Under the pieces are notes generated by a model. The model ran no database searches. It was not told where the DNA came from and saw nothing but the letters and a program-made list of their open reading frames with translations. Below are positions 18,529 through 27,841 of a DNA stretch of 64,000 nucleotides, piece by piece; within the stretch, counting starts at the first letter, position 1, and each line of letters opens with the position of its first letter. The position numbers and the translations under genes are program-made. The stretch spans positions 6,852,501 to 6,916,500 of the forward strand of contig NZ_JAQNDO010000001.1 of the NCBI RefSeq assembly GCF_028369105.1, given 5' to 3'. The stretch comes from Polyangium mundeleinium (GTDB lineage: Bacteria; Myxococcota_A; Polyangia; Polyangiales; Polyangiaceae).

Positions 18529-21207
18529 CTAGCGCTCCATTTTGGAGCGTTCCCGAGCGAGCTTGGAGGATCGGCGCGTCGTGCGGCGAAGGCGCGCGAG
18601 GAGGAGGGAGGCCGCAGCGCCCAAGGGCAAAAGCGGCTTCGTTTCGCCCGGAGTCACCCGACAACCACATCCCTCTCCGTCGTTGACCGGAGGAGCGCCC
18701 GCCCCGCCAGGACCACCGGCGCCGCCGGCCCCGCCTGCGCCTGCGCCTCCGCTTCCGCTTCCGCCTGCGCCTCCGCCTCCGCTTCCGCTCCCGCCTGCGC
18801 CTCCGCTTCCGCCTGCGCCTCCGCTCCCGCTTCCGCCTGCGCCGTCCGGCTCCACGAATCGCCCGAAGACGCGGTTCGCACCAAACGGCTCTCCCGGGAC
18901 GAACCGCGCGTACACCACGAGGGCTTTGTTCGCGTTTTCCGCCGCGATCACGGGCGCGCCCTCGACCCAGGTGGGTTCGGCCGAGAGCGGGACGATCGGG
19001 GTCACCGTGCCGTCCGCTTCGATCGTCCTCGCCACGAGGTCGACCGCGGCCGGATTCGTGGGCGCCGTGAGAACCCGGAACGCGACGAGCGCGCGCGGCC
19101 CCACCGCAACGAGGGACGGGCACGTGCCCTGGACGTTGCCGTGGGAAAACGCGACGTCATTGCAATGGCCGCGCGGCAGATCATCGCCGACCCGCAGCCC
19201 CGGGCTATCGAGGACCATTCCGTCGGACGTCACGCGCGCGGCGCGGAGGCTCCCCCGCCGCTCCGCCACGGCTTCCTGCCACGCGAGGACGTGGTGCGTT
19301 CCCGTGAACACCACGTCGGGCGACTCGAGCGGCGTGCCAGGCACGGCGGGCGCGACGAGAAAGCCGCCCGGATCGAGCGGCTCGCCTGCGGGCGTCAGGC
19401 GACCGGCGCGGATGCCGGTGCTGGAGGACCAGGTCACGAGGAAATTCGTCCCGTCGAACGAGAGCGCAGGTGTCGTGCCGAGCCATTCGGCCGGCGCGGC
19501 GGACAGGTCGATCACCGGGGAGACGACGCCGTCCTGGCCCACACGGAACGCGTGGAGCTTCTGGGCGCTCGCGCCCACGAACATCAGGCCCGCGCCGTCC
19601 GAGGCCACGTCGTTGAAATCCGGGAGCACGATCGGCGTGGTGTCGAGGACTTCGCCGCCCGGGCTCAAACGCGCCGCCCGGGCCGCGAGGGGGGCGTCGT
19701 ACGGAGGGAAGGCCGACTCGGCCCGCCACACGGCGAGCGTGTTCTGGCCATCGAAGTACGCGCGGGGCTCCATCTGGATCCACGGGCCGGCGGACACGGC
19801 GATGTTCTTCGGGTCGAGCAGGGTCCCGTCCGGAGACAATCGCGCGGCGTAGATGTCGTACCATCGGACGCCCTGCTCGAAGTTGCGGTCGTCGGTCCAC
19901 ACGACGACGTGGTTCGTCCCGTCGAAGGCCACCGCCGGCTGGAATTGTTGATGGGCGCTCTGCGAAACGACGATACGTGGTTCGTCGAGCGCGGCCCCGG
20001 AGGTATCGAGGCGTGTGCCGACGATGTCACCGCTGACGATCTCCGTGTAAAAATGGCTCCGCTGTGTCCAGACGGCGAGCGCACCCGCGCCAGCGCTGGC
20101 CAGGGCGATCTCGTCGACGTTCTGGCTGAGCAGGACGCCGGCCGGGGGATCGAGCGGGACCCCGGCCGGAGAGAGGCGCCCGGTGCGGAGCACGCCAGCC
20201 AGGGCCCCGTGGTAATCGCCCCACGCGAAGAGCGTGTTCACCCCGTCCTGCGCGGCGACGAGGTTCGCGGGAAGGCTCGTGCTGTCACTCGAAACCAGAA
20301 GGGGGCTCGGGTCGAGCACGGCGCCCGAGGGCGAGAGCCGCAAAGCGTGTACGTCGTTGCCCATGGCCCAGCCGAGCACGTAATGCGCGCCGTCGTGGAG
20401 GAGCGCGGCGTCCCTCGCGTCCGGGCCGGGGACGAGGACCACGGGCGTGGGATCGAGCGGGGCGCCGGACGCGGAGAAACGGCGCGCGCGGAGCCCGCCG
20501 TGCCGAAAGACCACGAGGTACTCCGTGCCGTCCGTGGCCACGACGGGGCGCGCGGGGTCGGAGGCGCCCTCGGTGGGCGCGACGAGGAAACCTCCAGGAT
20601 CGAGCACGGTGCCATCGGCGGCGACACGCGCGGCGCGGACCTCGCAGTTCGAATAGGGGCAGGTCTTGTCCCATACGACGAAAAAGCCATCGCCGTTGGA
20701 GACGACCTTGGTCTGGACATGGTGATCCGCGGCCACGAGGATCCCGCCGGGATCGAGGACCGTGCCGGCCGGGTCGACGCGCATCACGCGCACGCTCGCA
20801 GGAGCAGGTCCAGCAGGCTCCACCGTGTTGCCCGTATAGGCGAGGAGGAAGTTCGTTCCGTCGTAGGCAATCGAGGGCGCACGGCCGTCGGCGAGGTGGA
20901 GGCCGTAGGGATCGACGAGGGTGCCGTCGAGCGTCATGCGCGTGCCGAAGATACGGTCCCGACCATTGCGCTGGTCCTGCCAGACCACGAAGTACGCGCC
21001 GTCGCCGAGGGCCACCGCGGGGCGCCATTGGAGCTCGGCCGCGAAGCCGGGGAGGGGATCGCCGAGGCCGATCTCGGGGCCAACGACGGTTTCGAGGGCC
21101 GCACGGGCGAAGCCGAGCGCGGGAGACGCCGGCGCGTGTTCACCACAGCCGACAAGGAGAAGGGAGAGCAGGGACGACGCGAGGAGGCAGGGCAGGGGAC
21201 GACGCAT
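18529..21207 (-). CDS. large repeat lipoprotein with MYXO-CTERM tail
   Basis: An 892-residue protein with a lipoprotein signal (LLLVGC) at the ATG 21207. The body consists of about a dozen repeats of roughly 60 residues built around phrases like YDGTNFLLAYT, DGTxLDPGGFLVA and VVWxDxR. The pattern suggests a beta-propeller or related beta-repeat surface protein, common in myxobacteria. A long Gly/Ser linker (near residues 790-835) precedes EGCGCRVTPGE, a hydrophobic helix and an Arg-rich end, the MYXO-CTERM arrangement. The last codons contain a hairpin GCTCCA-TTT-TGGAGC (18534-18548). No enzymatic motif is seen. Confidence 0.82.
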   Translation of the reverse strand: MRRPLPCLLASSLLSLLLVGCGEHAPASPALGFARAALETVVGPEIGLGDPLPGFAAELQWRPAVALGDGAYFVVWQDQRNGRDRIFGTRMTLDGTLVDPYGLHLADGRAPSIAYDGTNFLLAYTGNTVEPAGPAPASVRVMRVDPAGTVLDPGGILVAADHHVQTKVVSNGDGFFVVWDKTCPYSNCEVRAARVAADGTVLDPGGFLVAPTEGASDPARPVVATDGTEYLVVFRHGGLRARRFSASGAPLDPTPVVLVPGPDARDAALLHDGAHYVLGWAMGNDVHALRLSPSGAVLDPSPLLVSSDSTSLPANLVAAQDGVNTLFAWGDYHGALAGVLRTGRLSPAGVPLDPPAGVLLSQNVDEIALASAGAGALAVWTQRSHFYTEIVSGDIVGTRLDTSGAALDEPRIVVSQSAHQQFQPAVAFDGTNHVVVWTDDRNFEQGVRWYDIYAARLSPDGTLLDPKNIAVSAGPWIQMEPRAYFDGQNTLAVWRAESAFPPYDAPLAARAARLSPGGEVLDTTPIVLPDFNDVASDGAGLMFVGASAQKLHAFRVGQDGVVSPVIDLSAAPAEWLGTTPALSFDGTNFLVTWSSSTGIRAGRLTPAGEPLDPGGFLVAPAVPGTPLESPDVVFTGTHHVLAWQEAVAERRGSLRAARVTSDGMVLDSPGLRVGDDLPRGHCNDVAFSHGNVQGTCPSLVAVGPRALVAFRVLTAPTNPAAVDLVARTIEADGTVTPIVPLSAEPTWVEGAPVIAAENANKALVVYARFVPGEPFGANRVFGRFVEPDGAGGSGSGGAGGSGGAGGSGSGGGGAGGSGSGGAGAGGAGGAGGPGGAGAPPVNDGEGCGCRVTPGETKPLLPLGAAASLLLARLRRTTRRSSKLARERSKMER

Positions 21208-21388
21208 GTGGCTCTCTCGCCAGCGTACCGTGGGTTTCGTTGGGGGAGCCACGGGCGCGCGAGACGATTTTTTGCCCAATGGTGTGCTCGGGGCTCCTCG
21301 CTCTCGGGTTGCCGTCGTCGAGGGCGGACGCCACCGCGGCCCTGGGAGCCCCTGGCGTCGCGGCCCGTCCTCGGGTATTGCGATCCGC

Positions 21389-21931
21389 ATGCTCAACAAA
21401 CTGGTCGGCGTCGTGAACCGCGCGGTGTACGGCAAGGCCCCCGAAGGCGGGCCCACCTCCATGCAGGAGCTCTCGCTCCAAAGGCTCGACGGGGCGCCGC
21501 TCCCGCTCGAAGAGGTGGCGGGCAAGGTCGTGCTCTTCGTCAATGTCGCCAGCCGCTGCGGCCTCACGCCGCAGTACGAGGGGCTGGTGAAGCTGCACGA
21601 GCGTTACCACGATCGCGGGTTTCTCGTGGTGGGCGCGCCTTGCAACCAGTTCCTCGGGCAGGAGCCGGGCTCGGCCACGGAGATCGCGCAGTTCTGCTCC
21701 GCGACCTACGGCGTCGACTTTCCGCTCCTCGCCAAACAGGACGTGAACGGCGCGGAGCGCAGCCCGCTCTACCAGTGGCTCATCGGCAGCAAGGCGGGCG
21801 GCGGCTCGGACGTCTCCTGGAACTTCGAAAAGTTCCTCGTCGGCCGCGACGGCGCGGTCCTCGCGCGTTTCTCGCCGCGGGTAACGCCCGAGTCGCCCGA
21901 GGTCGTGCAGGCCATCGAAGCCGCGCTCTGA
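21389..21931 (+). CDS. glutathione peroxidase family protein
   Basis: A 180-residue thiol peroxidase with all family landmarks: GKVVLFVNVASRCGLTPQY containing the peroxidatic cysteine (Cys in place of Sec), APCNQFLGQEPG with the catalytic Gln, and WNFEKFLVGRDG with the catalytic Trp and Asn. It reduces hydroperoxides, most likely with thioredoxin as reductant as for other bacterial Cys-type members. The start at 21389 is set by family length; the frame is open further upstream only because of GC bias. It stands alone. Confidence 0.92.
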   Translation: MLNKLVGVVNRAVYGKAPEGGPTSMQELSLQRLDGAPLPLEEVAGKVVLFVNVASRCGLTPQYEGLVKLHERYHDRGFLVVGAPCNQFLGQEPGSATEIAQFCSATYGVDFPLLAKQDVNGAERSPLYQWLIGSKAGGGSDVSWNFEKFLVGRDGAVLARFSPRVTPESPEVVQAIEAAL

Positions 21932-21987
21932 TCCTCCAGACGGTGCGTTGACGCAGCCCCCCCGCGCCCGCCCGCTCGTTCGCCCAT

Positions 21988-22005
21988 GTTAAGCAACTGT
22001 TAGCG
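21988..22005. promoter_or_regulatory. direct repeat GTTAAG-n5-GTTAGC, candidate response-regulator box
   Basis: GTTAAG (21988) and GTTAGC (21999) are spaced by exactly 11 bp, one helical turn, as in boxes bound by OmpR/PhoB-family regulators. The site ends 38 bases before the start of the OmpR-type regulator gene. Similar GTTAA-type pairs occur at 24122, 32276 and 36593, each near a gene of the CotH cluster. Autoregulation is inferred. Confidence 0.5.
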
Positions 22006-22043
22006 ACGCACTCCGCCCGCGGCGCGGGTGGTAGTCTGCTCGG

Positions 22044-22757
22044 ATGATGCCCGTGGAGAGGACCTCGACCTCGATCGTGTTCATCGAGGACGACGAGAAG
22101 CTCGCGCGCCTCACGGCGAGATACCTGGAATCCCACAACGTCCGCGTCACCCTCGCGACCGACGCGCGCGACGGGATCGCCGCCGTCCTGCGCGAGCACC
22201 CCGACGTCGTCCTGCTCGACCTCATGTTGCCCGAGATCGACGGCTTCGAGGTTTGCCAGCGGCTGCGCGCCCGCGTGCACACGCCGATCATCATGGTCAC
22301 CGCGCGCGGTGAAGAAGCCGACCGCGTCATGGGCCTCGAAGGCGGCGCGGACGACTACCTCCCCAAACCCTTTTCCGCACGCGAGCTGCTCGCGCGCATC
22401 CGGGCGCACGCGCGCCGCGCCCGCGGCCTCGCAGGCCCGCCGGCCGAGCGTCAGATCGTCGCCGGCTCCCTCACGATCGACCCCTGCGCGCGCAGGGCGG
22501 TCTTCGACGGGGCGGATCTCGCGCTCACGACCTACGAGTTCGATCTCTTGCATGCCCTCGCCGAGCGGGCCGGGCGTGTCCTCACGCGCGAGCAGCTCGT
22601 GGATCTCGTGCGGGGCAGCGCGGACGAGGCCTTTGATCGTTCGATCGACGTGCACGTCTCGCACCTCCGGAAGAAGCTCGGCGACGACCCGAAAAACCCG
22701 CGGATCATCAAGACCGTGCGCGGCATCGGGTATGTGTTCGCGGTCGATCGGATGTGA
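22044..22757 (+). CDS. OmpR/PhoB-family response regulator
   Basis: A 237-residue regulator. The receiver domain has the acidic pair in FIEDDEKL, the phospho-acceptor D59 in VVLLDLMLPEIDG, a conserved Thr in MVTARGEE and the Lys of YLPKPF. The C-terminal winged helix (about residues 135-235) includes LTTYEFDLLHALAERAGRV and HVSHLRKKLGDDPKNPRII with the recognition helix and TVRGIGYVF. It is followed after three bases by the sensor kinase. The GTTAA-type direct repeat upstream suggests it binds its own promoter and those of the neighbouring CotH genes. Confidence 0.93.
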   Translation: MMPVERTSTSIVFIEDDEKLARLTARYLESHNVRVTLATDARDGIAAVLREHPDVVLLDLMLPEIDGFEVCQRLRARVHTPIIMVTARGEEADRVMGLEGGADDYLPKPFSARELLARIRAHARRARGLAGPPAERQIVAGSLTIDPCARRAVFDGADLALTTYEFDLLHALAERAGRVLTREQLVDLVRGSADEAFDRSIDVHVSHLRKKLGDDPKNPRIIKTVRGIGYVFAVDRM

Positions 22758-22760
22758 GCC

Positions 22761-24125
22761 ATGGCCCTCCGGAACGTCCTGCGCGCACGCCTGGCCCTCC
22801 GCATTTACCTCGTGGGCCTCGCGCAGTTCGCGGTGGTCGCGGCCGGATTCATCACGCTCCTCGAAATCAACCGGCCCAAGGGGTTCCCCCACGAGCACGA
22901 GGTGCGCTTTCTTCACGAGATGATCGCGCGGGAGATCGACAACCCGCGCGAGCTCCAGCGGGTGCTCGATGTCACGCAGAACGAGCTCCACTCCACGGTC
23001 ACCGTGGTCGATCCGGACGGCGCCGTGTTCGCGACCAACGCGCCCGGCGCGCCGCGTTGCGCGCCGCTACGACTGAAGAAATTCCTCGAGGATAGGCCAC
23101 CGCCACCGCCTTGCCACGCGAGGCCCGTGCGGTTTCCCGATGGCCGCGAGGGGCGCATCGAGCAATTCGCCCCGCATCGGCCGCCAGGGCCACCCATCAC
23201 CGGGCCCCGCTTGATCACGATGGTCCTCGTGGTCGTGGGGATCTCGTCGTGGCTGCTCGCGCGTACACTCACGCGGCCGCTGCGTCGCCTCTCGACGGCC
23301 GCGCGCGCGTTCGGCGGCGGCGATTTGAAGGCCCGCGCCGCCCTGCCGAACCGCGACGAGCTCGGCGACGTGTCGCGCGCATTCGACGAGATGGCCGAGC
23401 GCGTGACCGAGCTTTTGCGGGCCGAGCGGGAGCTGCTCGCGAACGTCTCGCATGAGCTGCGCACGCCGCTCTCGCGGATTCGAATGGCCCTCGCGCTCGT
23501 CGCCGAGGCGGAGGGCGACGTCGCCGTCGCGCAGGAGATGCTCGGCGAGATTGGCGGGGATCTCGACGAGCTCGAGCGGCTCATCTCCGATGTGCTCACG
23601 GCCGCGCGGCTCGATTTCGAGGACGTGGCGTCGCACGCCGGCATTCCGCCGCTCCGCCGCGAGCGCGTGGACGTGCACGACTTGCTCACGCACGCGGCGT
23701 CGCGGTTTCGCGCGGCACACCCGCAGCGGACGTTGCGGGTCGACGTGCCGGCGGATTTGCCCTCGGTCGACGCGGATCCCGTGCTCCTGCGGCGGGTCTT
23801 CGACAACCTGCTCGAGAACGCCCACAAGTACACGGAGGAGCCGGCGGAGGCGGTCGAGCTCGTCGCGCGTGGGGGCGAGGACATCACGGTCGAGGTCGTC
23901 GACAAGGGCGTCGGGATCTCGGCGGAGGATCTGTCGCGCGTGTTTCGGCCGTTTTTCCGGGTCGACAGGAGCCGCACCCGCGCGACCGGGGGCCTCGGCT
24001 TGGGGCTGCCGCTCGCGAAGCGGATCATCGACGCGCACGGCGGCAAGATCGAGCTCGTGAGCACGCCGAACGAGGGGACCCGCGCACGTGTGCGTCTCCC
24101 GATCGCACATCTTTCGGCAGCTTAA
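22761..24125 (+). CDS. membrane sensor histidine kinase
   Basis: A 454-residue kinase with a first membrane helix at about 15-34, a periplasmic sensor of about 115 residues rich in Pro and His (DRPPPPPCHARP), a second helix at about 151-168 and a HAMP linker. The H-box is NVSHELRTPLSRIRM with H231. The ATP-binding domain shows NLLENAHKYT, DKGVGIS, RVFRPFFR and GGLGLGLPLAK. Pairing with the preceding regulator is clear from spacing. The signal is unknown; histidine-rich sensors sometimes detect metals, but this is only suggestive. Its stop codon overlaps the GTTAA-type box of the next gene. Confidence 0.93.
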   Translation: MALRNVLRARLALRIYLVGLAQFAVVAAGFITLLEINRPKGFPHEHEVRFLHEMIAREIDNPRELQRVLDVTQNELHSTVTVVDPDGAVFATNAPGAPRCAPLRLKKFLEDRPPPPPCHARPVRFPDGREGRIEQFAPHRPPGPPITGPRLITMVLVVVGISSWLLARTLTRPLRRLSTAARAFGGGDLKARAALPNRDELGDVSRAFDEMAERVTELLRAERELLANVSHELRTPLSRIRMALALVAEAEGDVAVAQEMLGEIGGDLDELERLISDVLTAARLDFEDVASHAGIPPLRRERVDVHDLLTHAASRFRAAHPQRTLRVDVPADLPSVDADPVLLRRVFDNLLENAHKYTEEPAEAVELVARGGEDITVEVVDKGVGISAEDLSRVFRPFFRVDRSRTRATGGLGLGLPLAKRIIDAHGGKIELVSTPNEGTRARVRLPIAHLSAA

Positions 24126-24137
24126 CACGCCGTTAAC
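24122..24137. promoter_or_regulatory. direct repeat TTAAC-n6-TTAAC, candidate regulator box
   Basis: TTAAC at 24122-24126 and again at 24133-24137, 11 bp apart and on one helical face. It overlaps the kinase stop codon and lies 23 bases before the CotH start, so CotH may have its own promoter in addition to read-through from the kinase gene. It is the most perfect of the four related boxes in the window. Confidence 0.5.
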
Positions 24138-24160
24138 AGGAACCTCGTATCCTCGCGGGC

Positions 24161-25291
24161 ATGCGATACCGTCTCGCCTCGATCCTCCTGTTTTCATCGG
24201 CCTTCACGGGGTGCACCGCCGAGGATCCCGTGGAGGCGGTCTTCGACCCTGCCAAACTTCACAAGGTCGAGATCACCGTCGCTTCCACGTATCTCGGCAC
24301 GCTCGCGAACGATCTCGACGAGCGCGTGCCTTGCGACATCGTCTACGACGGCGAGCTCGTCGCGGGATCCGGCATCCGGCAAAAGGGCAATACGCTCGTG
24401 GATCTCGACGACAAACCGAGCTTCTCCATCAAGTTCGACGAGTTCGACGACCAGGCCAAGCTCTACGGGCTCAACAAGCTCATCCTGAACAGCTCGAAGC
24501 AGGATCCCAGCTTTCTGCGCAGCCGGCTCGGCTCCGACGTGCACCTGCGCGCCGGTCTCCCCGCGGCGCGCGTCGCGCACGCCCAGGTGACGCTGAACGG
24601 CGTCGACAAGGGGATTTACGTGGTGGTCGAGGCCGTCGACAAGGACTTTCTCCGGAGCCACTTCGGCGAAGAGTTCGCCGAGGGCAACCTGTACGAAGGC
24701 CCGTGTTGCGGCGATTTCGTGGACGACATCGAGCACATGGAGCTCGAGGACGAGAAGAAGGACGGTAGGTCCCGGGACGATCTCCGCGCGCTCGCGCAGG
24801 TCATCCAGGACACGCCCGACGCCGAGTTCGCCACGGCGCTCGAAGAGCACCTCGATCTCGGGCAGTTCATGAAGATCTACGCCCTCGAAGCGCTGCTCGG
24901 CCACTGGGACGGCTTCGCGTTCCGAGCGAACAACCATTACATCTACAACAACCCCGCCACCGGGCGCTTCGTGTTCATGCCGCACGGGATGGATCGGATC
25001 CTGGACGATCCTTCGTTTGACCCCGAGACGACGCCCGTGACCAAGCTGCCGCTGCGGATCCGCGCGCTCACGGCGCTCGACATGGAGTTCCAGACGCAGC
25101 GCACCGAGCTCGCCCGGAACGCGTGGAACGAGACATCCATGCAGGCGGTGATCAACCAGGCAGCCGCGGTGCTCCACACGGCGGCCGCGGGCGAGCAGAC
25201 GAGCAAGGACCTCGCCGATTTCGACGAGGGCGTCACCGAGCTCCGCAACATCGTGACCGTACGCAGCGACAAGATCGCCCCCACGAACTGA
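24161..25291 (+). CDS. CotH-family kinase lipoprotein
   Basis: A 376-residue exported protein with a lipoprotein signal (FSSAFTGC). The CotH fold is indicated by KHVEITV-like start, GIRQKGNTLVDL with the P-loop-like part, KPSFSIKFDEF, KLILNSSKQDPSFLRSRLG, a VTLNGVDKGIYVVVEAVDKDFL segment, and the metal/catalytic stretch HGMDRILDD. CotH proteins are atypical Ser kinases that act outside the cytoplasm, known from spore coats and found widely beside VTC and DUF4956 genes. The next gene begins 14 bases after its stop and encodes a VTC-domain protein, so the two are co-transcribed. Confidence 0.85.
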   Translation: MRYRLASILLFSSAFTGCTAEDPVEAVFDPAKLHKVEITVASTYLGTLANDLDERVPCDIVYDGELVAGSGIRQKGNTLVDLDDKPSFSIKFDEFDDQAKLYGLNKLILNSSKQDPSFLRSRLGSDVHLRAGLPAARVAHAQVTLNGVDKGIYVVVEAVDKDFLRSHFGEEFAEGNLYEGPCCGDFVDDIEHMELEDEKKDGRSRDDLRALAQVIQDTPDAEFATALEEHLDLGQFMKIYALEALLGHWDGFAFRANNHYIYNNPATGRFVFMPHGMDRILDDPSFDPETTPVTKLPLRIRALTALDMEFQTQRTELARNAWNETSMQAVINQAAAVLHTAAAGEQTSKDLADFDEGVTELRNIVTVRSDKIAPTN

Positions 25292-25305
25292 ACGCGAGGC
25301 GCGCC

Positions 25306-26061
25306 GTGGACAACGTCATCGAGCGGTACGAATACAAATACCTGGTGCCGGAAGGGCTCGTGCCCGGCATCCGCGCCACGGCGCGCGCGACCTCCAAGAT
25401 CGACAAATACGCCGGGCCCGACGGGACCTACCGCATCCGCTCGCTGTACTTCGATACGGACCGCTACGACCTTTTCTGGGCGAACGAGCGGGAGCAAGCC
25501 GATCGATTCAAGCTCCGGGCGCGCTGTTATCCCGCGAGCACGGAGAGCCCCGTGTTTCTGGAGGTCAAGCGGCGCGTGCTCGACGTCATCGTCAAGACAC
25601 GCGCCGCCATCCCCGCAGCCGCATGGCGAGACGTCCTCGCCGGCAAGGAGTCCGCGCTCGCCGCGCTCTCCCCCGGCGCACGCTCAGGCGCCATGCGGTT
25701 TCTCGCGCCGTATCACCGGCACCACATCCGCCCGGTGCTGCTCGTCGAATACGAGCGCGAGGCCTACATCAGCGAGATCGACACCTACGCGCGGCTCACA
25801 TTCGACCGCAAGATCGCCGTGCAGCAGCAGGAATCGATCGATCTCGAAGCCGTCCCGGGGCGGTGGCGCCCCATCGATCACCGTGCACAGACGCGGACCC
25901 AGGAGCCAGTATGCGTGCTCGAGCTCAAATTCGAGCGGCGCCCCCCGCGCTGGATGGTCGCCCTCGTCCAGCGCCTCGACCTGATCCGATTTTCCTTCTC
26001 AAAGTATTGTTACGGCGTGACCGCAGAGCTGACGCTCCCGGAAGCACGGATTCCCGGCTGA
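25306..26061 (+). CDS. VTC-domain protein (polyphosphate polymerase-like)
   Basis: A 251-residue cytoplasmic protein with the VTC catalytic-tunnel pattern: ERYEYKYLVPEGL at the start, YRIRSLYFDTDRYDLF, DRFKLRARCY, VFLEVKRRV, RPVLLVEYEREAY, RLTFDRKI and VLELKFERRPPRW. The Arg/Lys/Glu residues lining a triphosphate-tunnel fold are therefore present. Eukaryotic VTC4 makes polyphosphate from ATP; the bacterial relatives are commonly found with CotH and DUF4956 genes, with an unproven role. The start is a GTG at 25306 with GAGG seven bases upstream. A 300-bp dispersed repeat follows. Confidence 0.85.
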   Translation: MDNVIERYEYKYLVPEGLVPGIRATARATSKIDKYAGPDGTYRIRSLYFDTDRYDLFWANEREQADRFKLRARCYPASTESPVFLEVKRRVLDVIVKTRAAIPAAAWRDVLAGKESALAALSPGARSGAMRFLAPYHRHHIRPVLLVEYEREAYISEIDTYARLTFDRKIAVQQQESIDLEAVPGRWRPIDHRAQTRTQEPVCVLELKFERRPPRWMVALVQRLDLIRFSFSKYCYGVTAELTLPEARIPG

Positions 26062-26077
26062 GGATGGAGGCGCCGCG

Positions 26078-26381
26078 CTGGGGCGTTGCCCCAGGCCCCA
26101 GCAGGGGCTGTCCGCCCCTGCACCCGGACCAGCCAGGGGCTGGACCCAAGTTCGATGAACTGCGCTCCGCGCAGTTCATCGAACAGGCCCGGTGAAGACC
26201 GGCAGCAACCCTGCCAACCGAGCCAGCCGCGCTGCGGGGTCGGCTGGCAACCCGGGTTCTTCGTCGGCCTGTTTGAAAAACTGCGCGGAGCGCAGTTCTT
26301 CCACCTTCGGTCCAGGCCGTGCCTGGTCCGGGTCGAGGGGCGGATAGCCCCCGCGGGGCCCGGGGCAGAGCCCCGGCGCGA
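26078..26381. repeat. dispersed palindromic element, copy A
   Basis: About 300 bp that begin with the inverted pair GGGGCGTTGCCCC and end in GGGGCAGAGCCCC, with two internal hairpins. Hairpin 1 at 26151-26183 has a 15-bp stem with core ACTGCGC-TCC-GCGCAGT. Hairpin 2 at 26275-26301 has the same core with different flanks. Left and right halves are rough inverted copies of each other. Related copies lie at 36659-36922, 40859-41090 and 44060-44366, with a fragment at 39680-39722. No gene is inside. Confidence 0.85.
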
Positions 26382-26407
26382 CGCCCCCCGAAGCCCCCAC
26401 GCTCAGG

Positions 26408-27841
26408 TCACGGCGCGCTGCGGGAGACGCCCGCTGGGAGGCGGCCGCCGACGGCGCGGCGGAGCTCGGAGACGGCTGTGCGATAGCGGCGTATGAGGGC
26501 GAGGAGGCGGAGTTCGACTTTGACGCGTTGTGCGTCGACGGAGAGGGCTTCGATCACGTCGACGTTGCGACCTTCGAGGGCTCGTTTGGATGCGGATCCT
26601 GCTTGCGCGGCGGCGGGGAGTGCGCGGGATCGGAATGCGGTGACGAGCTCGCTCGAGACTTCGGCTTCGCGCAGGCGGGCGCGTACTTCGCGGGCGACTT
26701 GCTCGACTTCGGCGGCGAGTGCGCGCTGTGACGAGTTCTTCGCTGCGCCTGCGGCGGCTGTGCCTGCGCGGTTTGTGTCGAAGATGGGCAGCTCCACGCC
26801 GGCTGCGAATGTCCAGGCGAGGCCTGTCAGCGTGCCTGGCGTGGGGAGCGTGCCCGGCGTGAATTGGTACCCGAGCTCGACGAACGAGAACCACGGAAAA
26901 CGGCGTGCGCGCTCGGCGTATGCGCGTGCGTCGGCCGCGTCGATCCGCGCGGCTGCGATGGCGACCTCGGGCCTGCGCCGGAGTGCCTCTTCGATGAGCG
27001 CCTGCTCCGAAGGCAGCGCTGGGGGCGGCCATGCGAGTGGCGGCTCGCCGACGACCTCCACGGATGCCCCGGGTTCGAGCCCGATGCGATCGAGCAATTC
27101 GCCGAGCACCTCGCGCCGGTGCGCCTGTTGCTCGGCCAGATCGGATTCGGCCTCCACGGCCGCGAGTTCGGCCATCGTCTCGTCGATCGACGTCGCTTCC
27201 GCTGCGGCGACGCGGGTCTTCATTTGTGACGCGAGGGCCCTTCGCGCCTCGGCGACGGCTTGGGCCGCGGCGATTTCGGCGTCGATCAAGGCGACGTCGT
27301 CGAAGAGCCAGCGGACGTCGGCTTCGATCGTGATCGCCTCGGCGCGCGCCTCCGCCTGCGCCTCCGCTTGCTCTGCGCGCGCCTCCGCGACCTCTGCGTC
27401 CACCTCGCCCGGCCGGTCTGGCGAGAAACGGAGCGCGGTGCGGATCCGCGGCTCGCCCTCGACGAATTGATCGAGGCGCATTTGGGTGATACGAAGCTCC
27501 GGGTTTGTGTGCCGATTCGCTGCGGCGACCTCCGCTTCGGCCGTGGTCGCGGAGGCTTCGAGCGCGGCGAGCTGCGCGCTGTTTTTCTTCGCCAGGGCGA
27601 CCGCGTCTTCCACGGTGAGCACGCGCGGCGCCGCATCGGACGTGCTCGCCGCGCGCGCCGCCGCGCCTCGGCGGACGGATTCGTCGCGCCGCACGGTGAG
27701 CGCTCCTCGGGGCCCGAGGCTCTCGCGATACATGGCAATCGCGCGCTCGGAGCCCGAGAGTTGCAGCGAAGGGGAGCAACCTGCGAGAGCCGGGAGCAGC
27801 GCTGCGGGGAGCAGGGCTGCGTACCTTTTCAGCGCGCCCAC
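26408..27841 (-). CDS. TolC-like outer-membrane efflux lipoprotein
   Basis: A 477-residue protein with a lipoprotein signal (ALLPALAGC) and the duplicated helical pattern of outer-membrane efflux proteins (OEP). Signs are VLTVEDAVALAKKNSAQLAALEA, NPELRITQM, long Ala/Glu-rich coiled-coil helices and a second-repeat segment SEQALIEEALRRRPEVAIAAARIDAADA. The GTG at 27841 is chosen because the signal follows; it overlaps the upstream HlyD/DUF3616 gene by 13 bases. With that gene it would give a periplasm-spanning channel, though no pump gene (RND, ABC or MFS) lies in the operon. Confidence 0.82.
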   Translation of the reverse strand: MGALKRYAALLPAALLPALAGCSPSLQLSGSERAIAMYRESLGPRGALTVRRDESVRRGAAARAASTSDAAPRVLTVEDAVALAKKNSAQLAALEASATTAEAEVAAANRHTNPELRITQMRLDQFVEGEPRIRTALRFSPDRPGEVDAEVAEARAEQAEAQAEARAEAITIEADVRWLFDDVALIDAEIAAAQAVAEARRALASQMKTRVAAAEATSIDETMAELAAVEAESDLAEQQAHRREVLGELLDRIGLEPGASVEVVGEPPLAWPPPALPSEQALIEEALRRRPEVAIAAARIDAADARAYAERARRFPWFSFVELGYQFTPGTLPTPGTLTGLAWTFAAGVELPIFDTNRAGTAAAGAAKNSSQRALAAEVEQVAREVRARLREAEVSSELVTAFRSRALPAAAQAGSASKRALEGRNVDVIEALSVDAQRVKVELRLLALIRRYRTAVSELRRAVGGRLPAGVSRSAP

